Source: Boseongicola sp. SB0675_bin_26 (lineage in GTDB: Bacteria; Pseudomonadota; Alphaproteobacteria; Rhodobacterales; Rhodobacteraceae). Taken from it: DNA of 5,162 nt. The notes under the pieces are model-generated. The model saw only the letters and a program-made list of their open reading frames with translations, did no database searches and had not been told where the DNA came from. Made by a program: the position numbers and the translations under genes. The stretch is taken from NCBI GenBank assembly GCA_009843725.1, contig VYCX01000408.1, forward strand, positions 1 through 5,162, written 5' to 3'. Of the stretch, positions 1 through 5,162 are shown piece by piece. How positions within the stretch are numbered: the stretch's first letter is position 1; each line of letters opens with the position of its first letter.

Positions 1-1505
1 TGATGGAGCGGAACCAACGCATATTCCCGCATCGCGATGTCGGTCGCCTGAATGAAAGCCATTTCACCCATGGCAATGTCCATCGACGATCGACCATCTT
101 CGATCAGCTTGTCGACTTCCGGGTTGCTGTAACCGTTGCGGTTGCCCGGCCCATATCCGCGCTCTCTCTGCTTGGTGTGAATGAAAATCCGCAGCGGGTG
201 CGAAGGCTCACCCGAGCCATTTGCATAACCGGACATGGCAGCTGTGAACTCAGGCGTGTCACCCGGCCCTCCGCGCGAGAAGCGCTTGAAGAAGACCGAG
301 GCGGGCATGGTCTCGACATCGGTGTCGATGCCGATGCGCGACAGCATCTGCGCGATCGCTTCGAGAATCCGCGTGTCGTTGGAATAGCGACCGGCTGGCC
401 CATGGATGGTGAGCTTGAACCCGTCGCCATAGCCTGCTTCGGCCAGCAATTCCTTTGCGCGGTCCGGATCATGAGCATCCGGTTCGAGATTGGCGGAGTA
501 GCCAATGTAACCCTCCGGCGAAAACTGGCCCGCAGGTGCGGACAGCCCGTCCATCACACGATCCGCAATGGCCTGGCGATTGATCGCCAGAGACACGGCT
601 TCGCGCGCGCGAACGTCCCGAAACGGCGAGGCAATCGGATTGCCTTCATGATCGGTGGCATAGGGTTTGATCGGATCATCGGTCATGTGCAACGTCATGT
701 AGAGCAGACGGTTGGACACCGACTTGAAGACCGACAGCCCATCGCGGCTTTCCAAAGTGGGCAAGTCAGCGGGTGCGACCCTCTCGATGAAATCCACGTC
801 ACCGGCGATGAGCGCGGCTGCCCTGGTTGTGCCGTCGCCAATTGGGCTAATGACGACATTGTCCCAATCCACTGCCGCCCCCCAATAGCCGTCATTGCGC
901 GACAATTCGATCACGTCACCGGGCAGCCATTTGGTGAAGGTGAACGGGCCCGTCCCGTACGAGGCGACGCCGGTGTTGAAGTCCTCAGTCGTGGCGTCGA
1001 CGAACGCCGAGTCGATGATCGAAATCCGCGACATGTCGTTCGGCGTGAAGGGGTAAGGCTTCTCGGTCGAGACCCGCAGGGTCAGGTCATCGACAACATC
1101 GAAGGTCTTGCCCTTGATGAAGGTGGCGAAACTGGACGGGCTGTTGGGCACGTTCGCTGCGCGCTGCATCGTGGCGATCACATCTTCTGCGGTGAATGCC
1201 GCGCCATTGTGAAAGGTCACACCGGCGCGCAGCTTGAACTCCCAGGTGCGCTCGTCGATCGGTTCCCAAGACGCGGCAAGCCCAGGGACGAGGTTCTGGT
1301 TCACATCCTGCAGGACCAGCGCATCATAGACCTGCGTCGCCATCGAGTTGTTGATGGTCAGATTCTGATAGTGCGGGTCCATGGATGTGGGTTCGGCCGC
1401 CAGAGCCACTGTCAGGTCGCTTGCCGACACTGGTCCAGCCAAAATCCCGAGACTCGTCGCCGCAGCGGTCAGCAGAGCCTCTGGACCAAAGATGAACTTT
1501 CTCAT
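1..1505 (-). CDS. ABC transporter periplasmic substrate-binding protein, family 5 (peptide/nickel type), 3' end off window
   Basis: Periplasmic receptor of a Dpp/Opp/Nik-type importer; it binds a small solute and delivers it to an inner-membrane permease. The 501 complete residues seen begin with a Sec signal peptide: MRKF, a hydrophobic stretch about residues 10-24, and a likely cleavage after VSA (residue 28), giving a mature start at SDLTVAL. Family 5 hallmarks follow: AAEPTSMDPHYQN (36-48), PGLAASWEPIDERTWEFKLR with VTFHNGAAFTAEDV just after, YGTGPFTFTKW, then AREAVSLAINRQAIADRVMDG and LLAEAGYGDGFKLTIHGPAGR. The frame is still open at the left edge at VPLH, a motif that usually lies about 20-35 residues from the end, so nearly the whole protein is present. 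The ATG is preceded by AAAGGGA, 8 bases before the start, and no upstream in-frame ATG is nearby. It lies 55 bases after the hydrolase on the same strand, so co-transcription is likely. Permease and ATPase genes are expected beyond the left edge. The ligand is unknown; peptides, glutathione-like compounds and others are all bound by this family. Confidence 0.95.
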   Translation of the reverse strand, partial: MRKFIFGPEALLTAAATSLGILAGPVSASDLTVALAAEPTSMDPHYQNLTINNSMATQVYDALVLQDVNQNLVPGLAASWEPIDERTWEFKLRAGVTFHNGAAFTAEDVIATMQRAANVPNSPSSFATFIKGKTFDVVDDLTLRVSTEKPYPFTPNDMSRISIIDSAFVDATTEDFNTGVASYGTGPFTFTKWLPGDVIELSRNDGYWGAAVDWDNVVISPIGDGTTRAAALIAGDVDFIERVAPADLPTLESRDGLSVFKSVSNRLLYMTLHMTDDPIKPYATDHEGNPIASPFRDVRAREAVSLAINRQAIADRVMDGLSAPAGQFSPEGYIGYSANLEPDAHDPDRAKELLAEAGYGDGFKLTIHGPAGRYSNDTRILEAIAQMLSRIGIDTDVETMPASVFFKRFSRGGPGDTPEFTAAMSGYANGSGEPSHPLRIFIHTKQRERGYGPGNRNGYSNPEVDKLIEDGRSSMDIAMGEMAFIQATDIAMREYALVPLH

Positions 1506-1520
1506 TTCTTTTTCCCTTTC
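1506..1520 (-). promoter_or_regulatory. Ribosome binding site of the substrate-binding protein gene
   Basis: Reading on the minus strand the leader is GAAAGGGAAAAAGAA directly before the ATG. The purine-rich AAAGGGA, with 8 bases between GGG and the start codon, is a good Shine-Dalgarno match and supports the start at 1505. Confidence 0.7.
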
Positions 1521-1552
1521 ATCGGTTTTCGGTCGTTTCCTTGATGATGACG

Positions 1553-1572
1553 GCCCGGATTCACCGCCGGGC
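1553..1572 (-). other. Small intercistronic hairpin over the hydrolase stop codon
   Basis: On the minus strand GCCCGG and CCGGGC form a perfect 6-bp, all-G/C stem with an 8-base loop, and the hydrolase stop codon TGA lies inside the loop. No run of T follows, so it is not a canonical intrinsic terminator. If it forms, it could act as an mRNA stability or processing element that raises the amount of the downstream binding-protein message, as is known for other binding-protein operons; this is inference. A stem this short also occurs by chance in GC-rich DNA. Confidence 0.3.
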
Positions 1573-2370
1573 TTTCGTCGCGAATTCCTTGATCTGCTCG
1601 TTGAAGAAGTCTGGGTATTCCGCGTAAGAGGCGTGACCCGCCTTGGGGCATTCGACATGCTGTGCCTTCGGAAAGGCCGCGACCAGCAGCGCGTGCATTT
1701 CAGGCGAGATCACGGTGTCTTCGCCACCAGACAAGATGAGTACGGGAACGTTCACGTCATGGCTGATTTTCGTGTTGTCGGTTTCCTGACACATGCGGCC
1801 GCCATCGCGGATTCCTTCGATTCGCGCGCCTGCTGCTATGTCGGCCAGGAACCGAATGACGGTTTGGGATGTTCCTTCGGGCGTGCTGCGCCTGGCACGT
1901 TCCAGACCGTAGGCTGCATTGACTCCCTCGGACCGGATGCGGTCGACTCTCGTCCCGTACCGCGCCATCAGCGGTTCCCCTTTGGGGCGGCCAAAGCCCA
2001 AATGCGTCGAAGACAGCACAAGGCCCGCGGCTGAGGTGTCTCGATCAGCCGCCAATTGCGTGGCAACCACGCCTCCCATCGAATGGCCGACCAGAATTGC
2101 GTCGTTGACCTTCAGCGCTGTCAACAGGGCCTTGGCCGCCTCAACATAGTCTTCGATGCCGTCTCCGAATGCATCGGACGCCCCAAAGCCTGGCGCATCC
2201 CAGGCGACAACGCGGAATGAAGTCCCCAGCGCCTGAAACAGGTAGGCCCAGCTCTGACTGCTGCCATTCATGCCATGTAGCAGGAAAAGAGCGTGTCCTG
2301 CACCCGTTTCACGATACGCAAGGCGGCCGCCCTTGTGGGACATGAGCTGCAACACAGGCGTATCCAACAT
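1561..2370 (-). CDS. Alpha/beta-fold hydrolase
   Basis: A 269-residue cytoplasmic hydrolase of the alpha/beta fold superfamily (MhpC / peptidase S33-like), with no signal peptide. The oxyanion-hole region is LFLLHGMNGSSQSW (28-41, HG at 32-33), followed by VVAWDAPGFGASD (54-66). The nucleophile elbow is GHSMGG with Ser97. The acid is very probably Asp218 in LSGGEDTVI and the base His246 in KAGHASY, so the triad is complete. A cap domain of about 70 residues lies between roughly 125 and 195. Length is normal for the superfamily. The start chosen is the only ATG after the in-frame stop at 2398-2400; an ATG at codon 10 (2341-2343) is an alternative that would still keep the whole fold. It sits between a regulator and an ABC binding protein on the same strand, suggesting that it hydrolyses the imported compound or a product of it. 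Whether it acts as esterase, lactonase, aminopeptidase or amidase cannot be told from the motifs. Confidence 0.93.
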   Translation of the reverse strand: MLDTPVLQLMSHKGGRLAYRETGAGHALFLLHGMNGSSQSWAYLFQALGTSFRVVAWDAPGFGASDAFGDGIEDYVEAAKALLTALKVNDAILVGHSMGGVVATQLAADRDTSAAGLVLSSTHLGFGRPKGEPLMARYGTRVDRIRSEGVNAAYGLERARRSTPEGTSQTVIRFLADIAAGARIEGIRDGGRMCQETDNTKISHDVNVPVLILSGGEDTVISPEMHALLVAAFPKAQHVECPKAGHASYAEYPDFFNEQIKEFATKARR

Positions 2371-2492
2371 TCGCGTGATGCCCTTTGGGCAAGGAATTCA
2401 TCAGACGGCGCCATGGAGTGGCAGAGATGCTCCGGCATCCGCTGTTGCTCAATTGCAGCACAGAGAGTGACAACAAAATAGCCTAAAACATT
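2371..2492 (-). promoter_or_regulatory. Leader region between regulator and hydrolase genes, with two small inverted repeats
   Basis: These 122 bases hold no gene. Two short perfect inverted repeats are visible: GATGC-TCCG-GCATC (2426-2439) and TGCCC-TTT-GGGCA (2379-2391). On the minus strand the second places the likely Shine-Dalgarno of the hydrolase (AAAGGGC, about 10 bases before the ATG) in the loop and 3' arm of a 5-bp hairpin, so folding could reduce translation. A near-palindromic segment around CAATTG (about 2445-2461) could be an operator. I see no convincing -35/-10 pair. The gap is wide enough for a separate promoter, but read-through from the regulator gene is equally possible. 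Confidence 0.35.
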
Positions 2493-2951
2493 TTACATAT
2501 CTTTACCTGGTGGCTGAGCCTCAAGCTCGCGCATCGACATCAGCGCCTGGGCGAGCTTCAGCACACGGGAGAACTCGGGGTTTGCGAGAAGCGCGTTGCA
2601 ATAATTGCGCCAAGCCTCCAGCATCGGCTCGGTCGGGCGAAAATCGCGGCGACGGCGGTCGCCCGTGGCTGACAGCTCCTCCAAATAGCCGAGTTCCAAG
2701 GCTTCATGCACCGTGGAAGTAACGGTTGGACGACTAAATTCAGAGACTTCCACAAGCTCCGAGATGGTGAAGCTGCCCTTGATGAAGTAGAAGTTCATCA
2801 TGTACCGACGCAGTTCAAACGCGGTGAAGCTGGTGTTAAAGAAACGGCGCACCTGGCCAGGTCCATGCTCGCGCCGGTAAACATGGCGCGAACTTTCAAA
2901 AGAGGCCTGCGCAAAGCAGAATCGTTGAAACAGCGTCCCAGATTCACGCAT
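2493..2951 (-). CDS. MarR-like winged helix-turn-helix transcriptional regulator
   Basis: A 152-residue DNA-binding protein. The core is a winged helix: FTISELVEVSEFS (61-73) forms the positioning helix and turn, RPTVTSTVHEALELGYLEEL (74-93) the recognition helix and first wing strand, and SATGDRRRRDFRPTEPM (94-110) a basic wing, where Arg99-Arg102 would contact the backbone or minor groove. The segment AFELRRYMMNFYFIKGSF (44-61) fits the helix before the motif, and the C-terminal helices (111-143) fit a dimerisation region. Size and layout match MarR-type regulators, although the N-terminal 40 residues are not typical and the family call is by pattern only. The start is well fixed: an in-frame TAG lies at 2955-2957, two codons upstream of the ATG, and GGTGGG stands 7 bases before it. 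It heads a run of three same-strand genes, and the AT-rich DNA upstream contains repeated AAATTTC motifs, so it may regulate itself and the hydrolase and binding-protein genes. Other winged-helix families remain possible. Confidence 0.85.
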   Translation of the reverse strand: MRESGTLFQRFCFAQASFESSRHVYRREHGPGQVRRFFNTSFTAFELRRYMMNFYFIKGSFTISELVEVSEFSRPTVTSTVHEALELGYLEELSATGDRRRRDFRPTEPMLEAWRNYCNALLANPEFSRVLKLAQALMSMRELEAQPPGKDM

Positions 2952-2974
2952 GGTCTATCCCACCGTATTATGAA

Positions 2975-3067
2975 AAATTTCTTAAACGATTCTTGCAAAT
3001 TTCTGCGTCAGGGCTCGCATGTGCACGGCTTGCCCACGCCAGAATTTGTCAATGTTTGCCAAATTTC
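2975..3067. repeat. Three copies of AAATTTC, candidate operator cluster
   Basis: AAATTTC occurs at 2975-2981, 2997-3003 and 3061-3067 on the plus strand. The offsets are 22 and 64 bases, close to two and six turns of the helix, so all three would face the same side. Copies two and three are longer matches: TTGCAAATTTC and TTGCCAAATTTC. The first lies in GAAAAATTTC, itself a palindrome with a 2-base centre. All lie upstream of the regulator start, a usual position for autoregulation by a MarR-like protein. The motif is short and the DNA is AT-rich, so chance remains a real alternative. Confidence 0.3.
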
Positions 3068-3290
3068 AAGGACAATGCCGTGGTTTTTCCCGGTCCGGCG
3101 ACGCGAAAATCCGCCAGACCCCCGCGAACCGGAAAACCCGCGCATGGAAAAGCTACGCCCCTGCACAGCAGGGACGCGATCAGCGCACGGGTGGCTGCCG
3201 TCAGGCCGCGATGCGACTTCGGAAGGCAGAATCTCCCGTGAACCCAGTCGATCGACATGCACGGTCACCGTGATGCGTCCATGAAACGGA

Positions 3291-3319
3291 TTGACCCCGC
3301 GCCCCTGCCCCGCCATTGA
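3291..3319 (+). promoter_or_regulatory. Weak candidate promoter for lolCD
   Basis: TTGACC at 3291-3296 is a 5-of-6 match to a -35 box. A 17-base spacer leads to CATTGA at 3314-3319, a poor -10 match. Transcription would start about 15 bases before the lolC ATG, just enough to include its GGAG site. Alphaproteobacterial housekeeping promoters often have weak -10 boxes, so this is possible but not convincing. Confidence 0.2.
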
Positions 3320-3331
3320 GTGGCGCAAATC

Positions 3332-3343
3332 GGAGCAGACATG
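3332..3343 (+). promoter_or_regulatory. Ribosome binding site that decides the lolC start
   Basis: GGAG at 3332-3335 stands 5 bases before the ATG at 3341. The alternative upstream GTG at 3320 has no comparable site and would add seven residues before the membrane-entry sequence. The ATG is therefore preferred. Confidence 0.65.
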
Positions 3344-4616
3344 GCATCCCCAACGCCGTTCGCAGCCTATGAATTCCTGATCGCCTGGCGGTACCTTCGC
3401 GCAAAGCGGGCCGAGGGCGGGGTAAGCATCATGACCTGGATCAGCCTGATCGGGATCACGCTTGCCGTCGCGGCACTCATCATCACCCTTGCCGTGCGCT
3501 CGGGCTTTCGCGACGAATTCGTCTCGACCATTCTCGGCGCCAATGCGCACGTCACCGTCTATTCCAGAAGCTACGTGACCGAAAGCGGCAACGTCACGGA
3601 CGTGATACCGGACTATGCGGACTGGGCCGGGCGGCTCAGCGCAGTCGAGGGAGTCACCCGCGTGGCACCGCTGGTCAGGGGTCAGGTGATGGCGGTGCAC
3701 CGCGGCAAGACCAGCGGCATGGACGTCTTTGGCATCGCAAGGCAGGATCTTGAACAGATTCCGCGCATCGCGGATCCAGATGCCGCTCTAGGCATGATCG
3801 AGGATTTCGACACGGGCGTCGCAATCGGGCAGGAGGCGGCGCGATCGCTCGGCGTGACCGTCGGAGACGTCGTTCGCCTCATCAATCCCGAAGGCGTGAA
3901 GAGTCCATTCGGCACAAGCCCGCGCGTGAACGAGTACGAGGTCGTCTACATCTTCAGATCGGGGCGCTACGACATCGACCGAACGCGCGCCTACCTGCCG
4001 TTCGCAGAAGCCCAGGCCTATTTCAACCGGGAGGGTGTGGCGGACGAACTGGAGGTGAACGTCGTCGAGCCGGAGTCCATCGATGCCGTGGCACCGCGGC
4101 TTCGGGAAGCCGGGGGCGAGCGGGCACTGGTCTGGACATGGAAGGACTCTGCAGGCGGCTTCCTCAGGGCGCTTGAAGTCGAGGACACGGTGATGTTCGT
4201 GCTGATGAGCGTCCTTGTCCTCATCGCGTCCATGAACATCATCAGCGGGCTCGTCATGCTCGTCAAGAACAAGGGCCGGGACATAGGCATCCTTCGAACG
4301 ATCGGGCTGACCCAGGGTGCCGTCATGAGGGTGTTCTTTCTGACGGGTGCGCTCATTGGCACGCTCGGGACGCTCTTCGGCGTCATTCTCGGCTGTCTGT
4401 TCGCAATCTATTTCGACCCCATCCTCGCGTTCGTGAACGGAGTCACGGGCGGCGAGGTCTGGGAAGCCTCGGTGCGCGGCATCTACCGCCTGCCGGCAAA
4501 GCTCGAACTGAGCGACGTGCTCGCGGCCGTCGGGCTTTCGCTGGCGCTTTCGTGGGGCATAACGCTTTTCCCCGCGCGGCGAGCCGCCCGAATGAACCCG
4601 GTCGAGGCTCTCCGCT

Positions 4617-4624
<8 letters not shown>
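3341..4624 (+). CDS. lolC: Lipoprotein-releasing system permease, LolC/LolE family
   Basis: Inner-membrane subunit of the complex that extracts outer-membrane lipoproteins and passes them to periplasmic LolA. The 427-residue product begins with the cytoplasmic [15 protein letters not shown] (9-23) typical of the family, then membrane segment 1 (about 30-53, [20 protein letters not shown]), a periplasmic domain (about 55-280) containing [17 protein letters not shown] near 205-221, and three further membrane segments at about 284-308, 330-357 and 391-411. The strongest signature is [20 protein letters not shown] (298-317) followed by LRTIG; its [11 protein letters not shown] loop contacts the ATPase. 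The C-terminus [17 protein letters not shown] is also characteristic. A GTG at 3320 could add seven residues, but the ATG has the better ribosome binding site. The last 8 bases overlap lolD, implying coupled translation. Many Alphaproteobacteria carry a single permease gene here rather than separate lolC and lolE; that would make the complex a permease homodimer, but no more genes are visible to decide it. Confidence 0.96.

Positions 4625-5162
<538 letters not shown>

Larger units (their letters stand above)
2952..3340. promoter_or_regulatory. Divergent intergenic region between the regulator and lolC, no credible gene
   Basis: These 389 bases separate genes reading outward in both directions, so they must hold promoters for both unless lolC is read from elsewhere. 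Short open frames exist on both strands, but none has a recognisable protein, a good ribosome binding site or the codon pattern of the neighbours. The left 110 bases are clearly richer in A and T than the rest of the window, the usual sign of a promoter or operator region. On the minus strand CATAAT (2967-2972) resembles a -10 box, but no good -35 stands at the right distance and it would give a leader too short to include the GGTGGG site. A perfect TTGACA (minus strand, 3047-3052) lacks a good -10 at 17 bases. No terminator or RNA gene was seen. Confidence 0.5.

Noticed and set aside
3..1544. Long plus-strand open frame as a gene
   Set aside because: The translation shows no recognisable domain and is rich in Arg, Gly and His as expected of an antisense frame, while the opposite strand encodes a clear signal-peptide-bearing family 5 binding protein.
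2426..2439. GATGC-TCCG-GCATC as a transcription terminator after the regulator gene
   Set aside because: The stem is only 5 bp and no T tract follows on the minus strand.
3047..3052. Perfect TTGACA on the minus strand as the regulator's -35 box
   Set aside because: The hexamer 17 bases downstream is GCCGTG, which does not resemble a -10 box, and it lies almost 100 bases before the start codon.
3260..3272. Perfect palindrome CACGGT-C-ACCGTG upstream of lolC, as an operator
   Set aside because: A 6-bp inverted repeat with a fixed 1-base centre is expected about once in 5 kb by chance, and nothing else ties it to a regulator.
3257..3319. Twenty-codon open frame just upstream of lolC, as a leader peptide
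   Set aside because: There is no Shine-Dalgarno before its ATG and no regulatory codon run or attenuator structure; a frame this short is expected by chance.
3008..3700. 230-codon minus-strand frame spanning the intergenic region and the start of lolC
   Set aside because: The product is compositionally odd (many His, Arg, Asp and Gly), unrecognised and half antisense to lolC. It has no sign of a ribosome binding site that I could support.

Overview
The window looks like a chromosomal segment of a GC-rich alphaproteobacterium, most likely in or near the Rhodobacterales. The evidence is the codon use (third positions rich in G and C, almost no TTA, CTA or TCA), the lolC-lolD pair with the [10 protein letters not shown] form of Walker A, and a family 5 solute-binding protein of a type common in marine and soil Alphaproteobacteria. 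No lineage marker such as rRNA is present, so the placement is an inference.

Left half (1-2951), all on the minus strand: a transcriptional regulator with a MarR-like winged helix (2493-2951), then an alpha/beta hydrolase (1561-2370), then the substrate-binding protein of a peptide/nickel-type ABC importer (1-1505, its last few dozen residues lie off the left edge). This reads as a small uptake-and-hydrolysis locus: the binding protein captures a small, probably peptide-like or ester/amide-containing solute in the periplasm, the cytoplasmic hydrolase may cleave it, and the regulator may control the cluster. The permease and ATPase genes expected for such an importer would lie off the left edge. 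The substrate cannot be read from the sequence.

Middle (2952-3340): a 389-base divergent intergenic region without a credible gene. Its left part is AT-rich and carries three copies of AAATTTC, the most plausible operator material in the window. Its right part is GC-rich and leads into the lol genes.

Right half (3341-5162), plus strand: lolC (permease) overlapping lolD (ATPase, cut by the right edge) by 8 bases. These encode the lipoprotein-releasing LolCD(E) machine that extracts outer-membrane lipoproteins from the inner membrane and hands them to LolA. It is a housekeeping operon.

I found no RNA gene, insertion sequence, CRISPR array or phage gene, and nothing that looks like an undescribed system. 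The findings are modest: possible operators, intercistronic hairpins, a probable synteny break upstream of lolC, and a very long antisense open frame that is explained by codon bias.
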